From the IMG/VR virus record IMGVR_UViG_3300042319_001471, positions 1-64,000 of that record: DNA of 64,000 bases; one strand, written 5' to 3'. The stretch comes from a virus. The notes beneath the pieces are model-generated. The model was not told the DNA's origin, did not search any database, and was given only the letters and a program-made list of their open reading frames with translations. Both the position numbers and the translations under genes were made by a program. Every line of letters starts with the position of its first letter. The stretch's first letter is position 1. Positions 16,805 to 24,733 of the stretch are shown here, in pieces.

Positions 16805-16811
16805 TATTTAA
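16805..16811 (-). promoter_or_regulatory. Late-type box TTAAATA
   Basis: TTAAATA, 5 bp before the ATG at 16799; it is divergent to the box at 16816. Confidence 0.65.
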
Positions 16812-16815
16812 TCTG

Positions 16816-16822
16816 TTAAGTA
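16816..16822 (+). promoter_or_regulatory. Late-type box TTAAGTA
   Basis: TTAAGTA, 5 bp before the ATG at 16828. Confidence 0.6.
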
Positions 16823-16827
16823 TTATT

Positions 16828-17124
16828 ATGTCCTTTGAATCAAACAACGGTTCCATTTATTACGAATTATCCTGCGGCATCCCCACCGTTTCAGGTTGGA
16901 ATGCTAATACCAACAACGGTTCCGCGTATTATTACCTATCTGCCAACGATTTCATCCTCTGGGGGCAGGACACCACTTACATCCACCCATCGTCCAATAA
17001 TGGGAGTCAATTCTACTTCTATGACTGTGATAGACCCACTGATTCGGGTTGGAATGCTGAAGAAAACAATGGAACAAAATATTATTATAATTCCGCGTTC
17101 AACTGTGTGAGCTTTTGTGATTAA
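16828..17124 (+). CDS. Small Asn/Gly/Tyr repeat protein
   Basis: 98 residues made of four repeats of about 20-30 residues built on NNGSxYYY, with a spacer such as IPTVSGWNA or RPTDSGWNA. Also rich in Ser and aromatic residues, with few charges. This repeat structure suggests an exposed virion or adhesive protein, but no family is recognised. It has a late box and stands between leftward tail genes. Confidence 0.7.
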   Translation: MSFESNNGSIYYELSCGIPTVSGWNANTNNGSAYYYLSANDFILWGQDTTYIHPSSNNGSQFYFYDCDRPTDSGWNAEENNGTKYYYNSAFNCVSFCD

Positions 17125-17129
17125 CTTTC

Positions 17130-17136
17130 ATAAATA
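17130..17136 (+). promoter_or_regulatory. Late-type box ATAAATA
   Basis: ATAAATA, 5 bp before the ATG at 17142. Confidence 0.6.
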
Positions 17137-17141
17137 ATATT

Positions 17142-17816
17142 ATGGATTTTTACGATTTTGTTCAACAACACGCCAATTTTATAAAAATTATTCTAGGGGC
17201 GATTGGTGCCATTATATTGACTTGGAAACAACTCAGGACTTTTATTGTCGAAAAATATAAGGAACGTCAGGAATATATTAAATCTCGGAATTCCATACCA
17301 GAATCTTTAAAAAATATTCAAGGAACTGTGTCAAATATTGATGATCGTTTAAAAAATGTTGAATATGAAATATCCCCGAATGGTGGGGGTTCCATGCGGG
17401 ATTCTGTGAAAATAATCAAAGCTGAAATAGAGGCTATGTTTTGGCTCAATCCCAAACCATCGTTTAGAGTTACCTCCAAAGGTCTTAATATTATGGTGAA
17501 TGAAGCATATTGTAATCTGTGTGCAACATCATCAGAAGAATTGCTTAGATTAAATTGGAAAAATTTCGTGGAAGACGAACATCAACTTGATGATTACATG
17601 CGTAGATGGGAGGATTCAACCGATGTATTTTCACAGTTTTCTGGTAAATTAAAATTTAAAAACTCCAAAGGCGAATATATGGGCGAGTGGATTGTGAAAG
17701 TCCGTCCTTTGGGGGCAATCGATTCGGGAAACGATTTCCTGTGGCATGGGACAATTTATCCTTTTGACCAGAAATCGAAAGAATATGCCAAGACTTATGG
17801 CATTCCTTTAAATTAA
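17142..17816 (+). CDS. Membrane-anchored PAS-domain-like protein
   Basis: 224 residues. One N-terminal membrane segment (about 13-29, FIKIILGAIGAIILTW), a basic stretch, a probable coiled coil (about 55-75) and a PAS-like domain (about 90-215) with FRVTSKGLNIMVNEAYCNLC, a LNWKNFVED helix and FSGKLKFKNSKGEYMGEW strands. PAS folds sense ligands or redox state or mediate protein contacts; no kinase or other output domain follows. Role in the host membrane is unknown. Confidence 0.7.
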   Translation: MDFYDFVQQHANFIKIILGAIGAIILTWKQLRTFIVEKYKERQEYIKSRNSIPESLKNIQGTVSNIDDRLKNVEYEISPNGGGSMRDSVKIIKAEIEAMFWLNPKPSFRVTSKGLNIMVNEAYCNLCATSSEELLRLNWKNFVEDEHQLDDYMRRWEDSTDVFSQFSGKLKFKNSKGEYMGEWIVKVRPLGAIDSGNDFLWHGTIYPFDQKSKEYAKTYGIPLN

Positions 17817-17817
17817 A

Positions 17818-18237
17818 CTACTGTATATCCGACACATCCAATACTTTCAAAGATTGTTTCATCAAAATAGCTGCAATAATTCGATGATACCCATCCAAAG
17901 CCGTGTTATTATTAATGACGATTGGGTTATCGTGTAATTCATTTAAATTTTTCTTGTAATGATTTACGATTTGCTTCTGATCCCTATCAGCAAAATCTTT
18001 ATATGCTTGAAATACCGTGGTATCATCTTTATATGTCGTCAATTTCAACAATTGATCTGGTGATAGTGTTTTGATCGGAATTTGGATATCCCCTATTTCG
18101 GGGTCAACAGCACTATAAAGTGCCTCGTTTTCAGGAACATCATATTCAATATCACCATAAATATCGTTCAGAGACATGGTATGGTTTTCCATACTTTCAT
18201 ATAATAGTGCTAGATTTTTGAAGTCGTGGGAAGTCAT
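17818..18237 (-). CDS. ParB/sulfiredoxin-like small protein
   Basis: 139 residues. C-terminal IVINNNTALDGYHRIIAAIL resembles the ParB-like nuclease/Srx motif (D-G-x-H-R). The N-terminus MTSHDFKNLALLYESME resembles a capsid-targeting leader. TTAAATA lies 5 bp before the ATG. ParB-like partition seems unlikely for such a short protein lacking an HTH; a packaged or regulatory role is inference. Confidence 0.6.
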   Translation of the reverse strand: MTSHDFKNLALLYESMENHTMSLNDIYGDIEYDVPENEALYSAVDPEIGDIQIPIKTLSPDQLLKLTTYKDDTTVFQAYKDFADRDQKQIVNHYKKNLNELHDNPIVINNNTALDGYHRIIAAILMKQSLKVLDVSDIQ

Positions 18238-18242
18238 GATAA

Positions 18243-18249
18243 TATTTAA
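18243..18249 (-). promoter_or_regulatory. Late-type box TTAAATA
   Basis: TTAAATA, 5 bp before the ATG at 18237. Confidence 0.65.
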
Positions 18250-18298
18250 TTTGATGGTGATTTATCACAATTTTTTCTTTCCAGTTTGATCCGTTTAG

Positions 18299-18305
18299 TT
18301 AAATA
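18299..18305 (+). promoter_or_regulatory. Late-type box TTAAATA
   Basis: TTAAATA, 5 bp before the ATG at 18311. Confidence 0.65.
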
Positions 18306-18310
18306 TTAAT

Positions 18311-19444
18311 ATGAATACGAAGGAATGCACTAGATGTAAAAGTGAGTTATCATTAAATTTATTTACAAAATCTTCCAAAAGTCCTGATGGTTTGCAATAT
18401 GAATGTATTGAATGTGGGAAAGAACGAAAACGTGAATGGAGATTGAAAAATAAAGATCGTCATGATGCTTATATGGTAAAATACAGAGAAGAAAACCGTG
18501 AGCTTTGTATAGAGAGAGGTAAAATATATAGAGAAAAGAATTTGGAAAAGGAATTACTCCGTTCTAAAAATTATAAATTGAAGAATCCGGTGATTAGACA
18601 ATTGGGTTCTTATAAGACGAATGCAATTAAAAACGATGCTTATCACGAACAACATGATCCGAAGATAGAAGCTGTTTTAATAGAAATGAAAATTAGATTG
18701 CAAAAATGTTTAGGTGTTAAATTTATATTACATAAAATAATCCCAATGAATAAAGGAGGTTATCATCATCACCAAAATATTCAAGTTATACCAAAATCAT
18801 TCGAGGGAATAGCCAATAAATTAATTAAGCACGATAATCCCATATTAAAATATTGGGGGGACACTCCAGAATTTTTATGGGACAAGGCATTACAAATAGA
18901 AAATGTAAAATTAGAAATGAGTGGTAATAAAAAATGTTACTCATGCGATCAAATTTCCCCAATTGATAGCTTTTGTATATTACATAAAAAATTTAAAAAT
19001 AGATCGTCTTATTGTGAAGCTTGCCACAACAAAAAATTTTCTGAATATTATAAAAATAATAAAGAACAATTAAATATTAAAAAGAATAATTGGGATAAAA
19101 ATAATTGGGATAAGGTATTATTGAGAAATAGTAAAAGACGAGCGTTAAAAAAGAACGCAACACATCCTAATCACGATCAAAACATTGAAAAAACATATGT
19201 TGATATGCGAATCAGGCTGGAAGATTGTCTAGGTATCAAATATAATGTTGATCATATCTTACCTCTAACCAAAGGAGGTTATCATCACCATGGAAATCTC
19301 CAAACAATACCAGAGTCTCTTAACGACAGTAAGAGAGCTAATTTAAAATTTAGACACCCATCTCTGGTTCATTGGACGGAGCTTCCGGCGTTTCTGCTTG
19401 ATCGAGTGGAGCTTCGACATTTGGAGCTTCTGAATCAGTTATAG
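18311..19444 (+). CDS. Internally duplicated HNH homing endonuclease
   Basis: 377 residues in two related halves. Each has a zinc-finger-like Cys-x2-Cys pair set (Cys6/9/32/35 and Cys209/212/235/238) and an HNH-like segment (about 126-165 and 299-340). The second has NVDHILPLTKGGYHHHGN with the catalytic Asp-His (314-315); the first reads ILHKIIP at the same place, so it has probably lost activity. Both halves end in a similar WxxxPxFLxD block. The last 95 bp lie over the convergent portal gene. Confidence 0.85.
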   Translation: MNTKECTRCKSELSLNLFTKSSKSPDGLQYECIECGKERKREWRLKNKDRHDAYMVKYREENRELCIERGKIYREKNLEKELLRSKNYKLKNPVIRQLGSYKTNAIKNDAYHEQHDPKIEAVLIEMKIRLQKCLGVKFILHKIIPMNKGGYHHHQNIQVIPKSFEGIANKLIKHDNPILKYWGDTPEFLWDKALQIENVKLEMSGNKKCYSCDQISPIDSFCILHKKFKNRSSYCEACHNKKFSEYYKNNKEQLNIKKNNWDKNNWDKVLLRNSKRRALKKNATHPNHDQNIEKTYVDMRIRLEDCLGIKYNVDHILPLTKGGYHHHGNLQTIPESLNDSKRANLKFRHPSLVHWTELPAFLLDRVELRHLELLNQL

Positions 19445-21173
19445 CTGCGCCAGAGCCTCCAAAATCTGGAGGCATCCCACCACCTCCACTTGATCCTCCC
19501 ATGGCTCCCATATCACCACCAGCTTCGCCTCCAGCTTGTTGAGCTAATAACTCTTTGTAGTTGGGTCCGAGTGTTTTTATTTGTTCGATTTCAAACATGT
19601 GTTCCGCTTCCACCTTCTTGAAATGTAGGTTGGCAAGGATATCGGAATCTCTCCAATCCAGATATTTCTTCATGGCATAAATCGTGGATACCATTTCATT
19701 ACCCGTAATGTTATTGAAAGTCTCAATCTTAAGATTGAGCTTCTGGCTCTCCCGCATATCATAGAAATTGGTGGGAACATTGAATTCCACGCGGATATTG
19801 TCATCGAACAAATCCCAATCATCGAACATGTCCTTGAACTTGAGGTGTGTGATAAACGCTCTCTTGATACCTTGGGCAAAGCGTTGTTGTTGACGAATGA
19901 TCATCTTGGCAAACTTCAGTTCTTCCCGAAGCATCTCCGTTCCATCATTATAACCCGTTTCATTATTCAAACGAGAAGTTGGAGTCTTGAGAGAACGATA
20001 TAATTTCTTGATGAACCAATCAAGAGGTTCCATATTACCATCCGACATTTGACCCCCAAATGTTTCAACTGTAGTTGCCTCTTGTCCTTGTCTCTTGGCA
20101 AACCAGAATGAATCAAGCGTGGATTGAGGTGCGTATTTCTTGACAATATCTCCCTGATCCATGTCAAACGTCTTGGTTGACCAGTATTGGCTCTGTAGCT
20201 TGCGTAGGTAGGCTTCTGCTGCGGGGACGGGCAATCTTCCCACATCCACGTTGAAGAGGAAGCGGAGGGGCGCATGAACCATTCTGTGGATCACCACGGA
20301 ATCCTCAATCATGGAAAGCTGTCTGTAAGCTCTACGGCAATTCTCAATGAAAGGAATGATAAAATCCTTGGTTTCATTATATTGCCCACTGTTCACATAG
20401 AGGACTTGGTTTTGTTCAAAGGGAATGTATTCATAGCGTTCTACCTTTTTATTATCCACCGAAGAGAAGATTGGCTTCTTGTAAATGAACGCTTTCACCA
20501 ACATCGTCTGAATGTTGTCATATACAGGATCAAATTGTTCAGCAGGGAGGTTTTTGATGGCAACTACCCCTTGTTTGATATAATCATCTTTTAGAATCAA
20601 TTCAAAGAACAGTTCGCCTTCAATAAGAAATTGGCGGAAATAATTCCAACCATTGTCTTCCAGTTCCATCATGGCAACGAAACGGGAGAATTCCTTCTCA
20701 ATCTCCTCTTTCTTTTCCGATTCCAGATCAGTATTACGGATTTCTAGAGTTACAATCTCTCCGTTCTCATCCACATTGATCGTCTCATCGCAAATCTCAT
20801 CCATGGCATCCGCCACTTCAGAGTAAGCGGCAATCATGCGGTAGTCCCGCAAACGCCCCGGTTTTTCCTCCGAAGCTTGGGAATACATCAAATCCGTAAA
20901 GGACTTGTCTTGGTAAATTGCGGAAAATGCAGTGTTGTTCCAGTCGTTATTGAGAGCTACGGAATTTCTAGCAATCGCTTCCGGTCTGCGTAAACCAATC
21001 TTTTGGAAATATTTATATTTTGTATTCTTCGCTTCGTCAGGAGTCTTCTCAATGAAATTCCCGCGATTCTTCAAATAGGATTGCATGTTCCTATCAAATG
21101 TGGAACCTTTACCATCCGTTCCTTGGTATTGTTTGTTTGAAGATGGTGTTGTTGAACTGCCGATACCCGCCAT
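19350..21173 (-). CDS. 20: Portal vertex protein
   Basis: 607 residues (T4 gp20 is about 520). Dodecameric gate for DNA packaging and head assembly at one vertex. YRMIAAYSEVADAMDEICDE and WNYFRQFLIEGELFFELI are typical of the T4-type portal core; the C-terminus is Gly-rich then Pro/Glu/Ala-rich and overlaps the HNH gene, so the tail may be an addition. TTAAATA lies 6 bp before the ATG. Confidence 0.93.
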   Translation of the reverse strand: MAGIGSSTTPSSNKQYQGTDGKGSTFDRNMQSYLKNRGNFIEKTPDEAKNTKYKYFQKIGLRRPEAIARNSVALNNDWNNTAFSAIYQDKSFTDLMYSQASEEKPGRLRDYRMIAAYSEVADAMDEICDETINVDENGEIVTLEIRNTDLESEKKEEIEKEFSRFVAMMELEDNGWNYFRQFLIEGELFFELILKDDYIKQGVVAIKNLPAEQFDPVYDNIQTMLVKAFIYKKPIFSSVDNKKVERYEYIPFEQNQVLYVNSGQYNETKDFIIPFIENCRRAYRQLSMIEDSVVIHRMVHAPLRFLFNVDVGRLPVPAAEAYLRKLQSQYWSTKTFDMDQGDIVKKYAPQSTLDSFWFAKRQGQEATTVETFGGQMSDGNMEPLDWFIKKLYRSLKTPTSRLNNETGYNDGTEMLREELKFAKMIIRQQQRFAQGIKRAFITHLKFKDMFDDWDLFDDNIRVEFNVPTNFYDMRESQKLNLKIETFNNITGNEMVSTIYAMKKYLDWRDSDILANLHFKKVEAEHMFEIEQIKTLGPNYKELLAQQAGGEAGGDMGAMGGSSGGGGMPPDFGGSGAAITDSEAPNVEAPLDQAETPEAPSNEPEMGV

Positions 21174-21179
21174 ACTTAT

Positions 21180-21186
21180 TATTTAA
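21180..21186 (-). promoter_or_regulatory. Late-type box TTAAATA
   Basis: TTAAATA, 6 bp before the ATG at 21173. Confidence 0.6.
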
Positions 21187-21213
21187 GCGGAATCTTCAAT
21201 TATTCAATGAAAT

Positions 21214-21522
21214 CTATTTAGGTATTTCAAAAGTGGAACCATCTGGTAATTGAACTGCTGTCGTGGACGATGGTAACATACCAGTCTCAATTGCATCATA
21301 CAAAGCATTGGAAAAATATTGTTGTTGATACTCACTCATTGGAAATTTGAAAGTTACTGGTTCTCCACCGCTAGAATATCCCATTAACATTTCCAATTCA
21401 CCGTCTGGTGTTCTGGTCGAAAGATTTCCAAATTCATCTTGCTCCAATTTAACAATACCTGATTGTTCTGAATACATCTCTGTTATAAGATTTGAAATTG
21501 CAAATTGATCTTTCGTAGTCAT
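21214..21522 (-). CDS. Small late protein, unknown
   Basis: 102 residues; starts MTTKDQFAISNLITEMY, a capsid-targeting-like N-terminus with LITE as a possible prohead-protease site. Acidic, with a Gly/Ser turn in the middle. CTAAATA sits 5 bp before the ATG at 21522, so the longer frame to 21567 is rejected. Lies between portal and gp15-like genes. Confidence 0.65.
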   Translation of the reverse strand: MTTKDQFAISNLITEMYSEQSGIVKLEQDEFGNLSTRTPDGELEMLMGYSSGGEPVTFKFPMSEYQQQYFSNALYDAIETGMLPSSTTAVQLPDGSTFEIPK

Positions 21523-21527
21523 GATAT

Positions 21528-21534
21528 TATTTAG
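21528..21534 (-). promoter_or_regulatory. Late-type box CTAAATA
   Basis: CTAAATA, 5 bp before the ATG at 21522. Confidence 0.7.
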
Positions 21535-21548
21535 TTGAATTGTTTTTT

Positions 21549-22628
21549 TTAATAGGATGCAACCCATCCCGCATCATTAGCTGTCACAAAAACCATATTT
21601 CCTGACAAATTACTAAAATAATTGGAACTTAGCGACACCGTGACAATATTATCATTCACTGTGGTAATCACATTCTCTGGTAACTGGTATGCGGAAATGG
21701 TGGGGAACTTGGCAGTGTCAATCTCCGTATATACCAATTCGGGAATATTATAAGCACCTGATAGATACCAAGTGTTATTATATCCAAATCGCTTACCATA
21801 GAATTGGAAGTTCCTGTCATTCAATTCCGTGACAACCAGAGAATCCCCTTGGTGAATACCGTTGATGAAATAATTGGTGAATTCTGGATATGCACTGATT
21901 GATACGCTATCCGTCACCACTCCTTCAGCACTGATCGCATCAAAGAGATTGTAATCACAGAAGCGGCTGCTAAACGGAAGCGCATGAAAGTCAGCATTGA
22001 TTACATAGATTGGTGCTTGGGTCTGATTGTAATCCTTGAACAACCATCCCTTGACCGTGAAAGAAGTGGAAGCAGAAATTCTCCATTTCACATCGGGAGA
22101 CAAGTCCTTGGGATTTTCATAGGAAATATCTCCCGACCACTGAATTTCCGAACGAATCTCATCAATGAACGGCATGTTGAATTTTTCAGGAATTTTCCAA
22201 GAAACCATGATATATGGATTGCAATTCACCACGAAATTCTGAATGATCTGATCCAAATCCTCCTTGAAATAGCAGATGATGTTCACATCCAGAGTAAGAT
22301 TTACGGGAATTGGTTGGGGAATTTTAGCCATCCGATTCGTGGAATCCAACTGTTTTCTGTAAATAAATTGGCCTTTATTATGGATACGGGACGGATCACG
22401 CGCCAATGAGGTTTGCTCAATCGTCACCACGGGTAGGGTGAGTGTCTTGGCTCTATCGCTCAGATCGAGGAGAACACGGTGTTTCGGTCCATTGACGTAT
22501 CGAACCTCAATCTTCTCCTTTGCTACACGGGTGCGAGCATCATAACGATATACGAATGCATCGTCAAACGCTGCAACGAACATGTTGAGGAGTTGGGAAT
22601 TTTCAAAGAAGTAATTGTAATCGTTCAT
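21549..22628 (-). CDS. 15: gp15-like tail completion/sheath stabiliser
   Basis: 359 residues, longer than T4 gp15 (about 270). The order of VRYVNGPKHRVLL, TLPVVTIEQTSLARDPSR, a PIPVNLTLDVNIICYFKEDL strand-helix unit, DQIIQNFVVNCNPYI and ISASTSFTVKGWLF follows T4-type gp15, which caps the tail tube and joins tail to head. The C-terminal extension (about 250-359) is unmatched. A TTAAGTA box is 19 bp before the ATG. Confidence 0.7.
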   Translation of the reverse strand: MNDYNYFFENSQLLNMFVAAFDDAFVYRYDARTRVAKEKIEVRYVNGPKHRVLLDLSDRAKTLTLPVVTIEQTSLARDPSRIHNKGQFIYRKQLDSTNRMAKIPQPIPVNLTLDVNIICYFKEDLDQIIQNFVVNCNPYIMVSWKIPEKFNMPFIDEIRSEIQWSGDISYENPKDLSPDVKWRISASTSFTVKGWLFKDYNQTQAPIYVINADFHALPFSSRFCDYNLFDAISAEGVVTDSVSISAYPEFTNYFINGIHQGDSLVVTELNDRNFQFYGKRFGYNNTWYLSGAYNIPELVYTEIDTAKFPTISAYQLPENVITTVNDNIVTVSLSSNYFSNLSGNMVFVTANDAGWVASY

Positions 22629-22647
22629 TTTTTACACGGTCTGATAA

Positions 22648-22654
22648 TACTTAA
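22648..22654 (-). promoter_or_regulatory. Late-type box TTAAGTA
   Basis: TTAAGTA, 19 bp before the ATG at 22628; spacing differs from the usual 5 bp, so a leader is predicted. Confidence 0.35.
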
Positions 22655-22713
22655 TATAATAACCTTCTCTCAACTTTTTTATGAAAAAATCATGGAAAAA
22701 TCATTAAAATTTA

Positions 22714-22720
22714 CTAAGTA
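22714..22720 (+). promoter_or_regulatory. Late-type box CTAAGTA
   Basis: CTAAGTA, 7 bp before the ATG at 22728. Confidence 0.4.
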
Positions 22721-22727
22721 ATATAGT

Positions 22728-22871
22728 ATGGAAACAATAAAGAAAAAAATAGAACTGTATGTGACTTCCGAGATGAAGGAACAAATTCGTAAAATTGCTA
22801 AGAAATCTGGTCTGACTATGACCGAATATATCAAAAGAATACTAGAGGATAAATTGAATGAGACTAACTGA
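22728..22871 (+). CDS. Ribbon-helix-helix DNA-binding protein
   Basis: 47 residues. One strand (KIELYVTSEM) then two helices (KEQIRKIAKKSGLT and MTEYIKRILEDKL) match the Arc/CopG ribbon-helix-helix fold, which binds operator DNA as a dimer. It overlaps the start of the GIY-YIG gene by 14 bp, so the two probably form one mobile unit, with this protein acting as autorepressor or targeting partner (inference). Confidence 0.75.
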   Translation: METIKKKIELYVTSEMKEQIRKIAKKSGLTMTEYIKRILEDKLNETN

Positions 22872-23631
22872 TAAATTTGAGAACAAACCGGGGGTGTATA
22901 TCATTCGCAATGAGGTGAATGGGAAGTATTATATTGGGGAAACGATGAATATCCATAAACGAATAAGTGAACACCGATCCCATAAACACCAAGTTATTTC
23001 AAAAGCTTTTAAAAAACATGGTATTAATAATTTCCACGTAGAAATATACTACCTACCAGATGTCAATAAAACATTTTTACATGACTTAGAAGAACAATTA
23101 ATAATAAAATATAATTGTTTGGTTCCACTTGGGTATAATGTTTGCACTAGAGGTTTAGATAATACTGGAAGAAAATATAGTGAAGAAAGTAGAAAAAAAA
23201 TGTCACTAGCTAAATTAGGAAAGAAAGCATCACCTGAAGCTAGAATAAATATGAGCTTATCTAAGAAGGGTAAGAAAAAGAAACCATTCACAGAAGAGCA
23301 TAGGGAAAATATTAGAAAGTCTAGATTGGGGGTTAAAGCTTCTCCAGAAGCTATTGAAAATATGAGAAGATCACAAAAAATCCGAGCTAATTCCGAAGAA
23401 GGAAAAAGAAAAACTGCTGAAATAATGAGAAAACGATACGAAGACCCCAACGAAAGATTAAAATTATCTCTAAAATTGAGCGGTGAAAATAATCCAAGCT
23501 ATGGTAACCCAGTTCCAGAAGAACGAAGAAAAAGAATTTCTCAAAGTTTGATGGGAAATAAAAATGCCATAGGCGGAAACAAAATTAAAAATTCCCAAAC
23601 CCCATTGGACGATCCTCAAACGACTTCGTAG
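22858..23631 (+). CDS. GIY-YIG homing endonuclease with NUMOD3 repeats
   Basis: 257 residues. Catalytic GVYII (12-16) and KYYIGET (23-29) with a following Arg (KRISEH) and ELEEQ-like Glu define the GIY-YIG nuclease. From about residue 107 there are repeated NUMOD3-type DNA-binding units (YSEESRKKMSLAKLGKKAS; FTEEHRENIRKSRLGVKAS). A poly-basic tail ends in the overlap with the convergent AAA gene (47 bp). Confidence 0.9.
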   Translation: MRLTDKFENKPGVYIIRNEVNGKYYIGETMNIHKRISEHRSHKHQVISKAFKKHGINNFHVEIYYLPDVNKTFLHDLEEQLIIKYNCLVPLGYNVCTRGLDNTGRKYSEESRKKMSLAKLGKKASPEARINMSLSKKGKKKKPFTEEHRENIRKSRLGVKASPEAIENMRRSQKIRANSEEGKRKTAEIMRKRYEDPNERLKLSLKLSGENNPSYGNPVPEERRKRISQSLMGNKNAIGGNKIKNSQTPLDDPQTTS

Positions 23632-24730
23632 AAGTGTTTTCTTTATGATAATTGAAAATATCAGCCAGTGTCATTTCCTTGTCAATTGTAATATCAAGAT
23701 TACAATGATCAGCTAATCTCTGACCATCTTTAATGGAAAGCTCTCCGAAACGGTATTCTAGGTAGAGCCTACCCTTACGCAATAAGGCTGGATCAACTTT
23801 TTTCAAATCGCAATTGAATGTGCAAATGATACGCATACCCATACAGTCGCGGAGGAAACCATCGGTCATACCCAAAATATTTTGTGTTCCCGAATTCCTA
23901 TCAACTGATAATATTTCTTCCGCATCTTCGATTAATAATATGCATCCGCGATTATCTAACATGAATGATATGAAAGATGGTTGGGAGATCACCGATACCA
24001 TGGAGGGTGGAATATAGATCACATCATCTTCACATTCGGTGATGAGATTTTTAATCAGGTTAGATTTTCCAGACCCCGGCACCCCATGAAAAAGTAGCAA
24101 ACTTTCTGGATGTTTATCCTTAACAAAGCTCATAATTTTATCTTTTGGAAACGCTTCTCCATAATATAGATCATATCTATCATCCTTAATTTCAATATCA
24201 GCAAAACTCGTTTTCTGCTTAGTTAATCCATGCTGAGTCTGAGCAATCATATAAAAGTTCTTTTCAGAAGTGGGGAGAAACAGAAATTCCCCATCCACAA
24301 ATTCTTTCAAAAATTCCTCAATATTTTTTCTATTCTTAATCAGAGGTGAAAAGCTAATAGTGATCCCTCCACTATTTGGCGAGAAAACCTCCCCCTCATC
24401 ATCCTCTTTCTCAACCTTATCTTCCGGCATACCAAATGTAGCCCGAACCATAAGCGTCAGATCGTCGCAGTAATAATACCCCGTGTTGTATTCGTTGATC
24501 TTGTATTGTTGTGTGACATCGAATTTCCATTTTCTCAGGAAATCATGGATTCTCTCAAGCTGCTGCTTGTCAAAAAGATAGTCATCTATTGCCAAAGACA
24601 CATAGGAGATATTCCCATATTTCTGCTCAAATTCTTGGGGGTAATCGGAAGAGCCAAGGAATTTCCCCTGATGGGAAACCCAGAACACGTTCTCCAACGA
24701 TTTGTCGATTATTGTTTTTAATTTACTCAT
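23585..24730 (-). CDS. AAA+ ATPase
   Basis: 381 residues. Walker A GVPGSGKSN (about 216-224), Walker B CILLIEDAE (263-271), sensor-like RIICTFNCD and an arginine-finger region DPALLRKGR mark an AAA+ ATPase of the type with a BCS1/ClpX-like core. The 200-residue N-terminal domain is unmatched. The gene starts 4 bp after the DinG-like helicase stop and is probably in its operon. Confidence 0.82.
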   Translation of the reverse strand: MSKLKTIIDKSLENVFWVSHQGKFLGSSDYPQEFEQKYGNISYVSLAIDDYLFDKQQLERIHDFLRKWKFDVTQQYKINEYNTGYYYCDDLTLMVRATFGMPEDKVEKEDDEGEVFSPNSGGITISFSPLIKNRKNIEEFLKEFVDGEFLFLPTSEKNFYMIAQTQHGLTKQKTSFADIEIKDDRYDLYYGEAFPKDKIMSFVKDKHPESLLLFHGVPGSGKSNLIKNLITECEDDVIYIPPSMVSVISQPSFISFMLDNRGCILLIEDAEEILSVDRNSGTQNILGMTDGFLRDCMGMRIICTFNCDLKKVDPALLRKGRLYLEYRFGELSIKDGQRLADHCNLDITIDKEMTLADIFNYHKENTSTKSFEDRPMGFGNF

Positions 24731-24733
24731 TTT

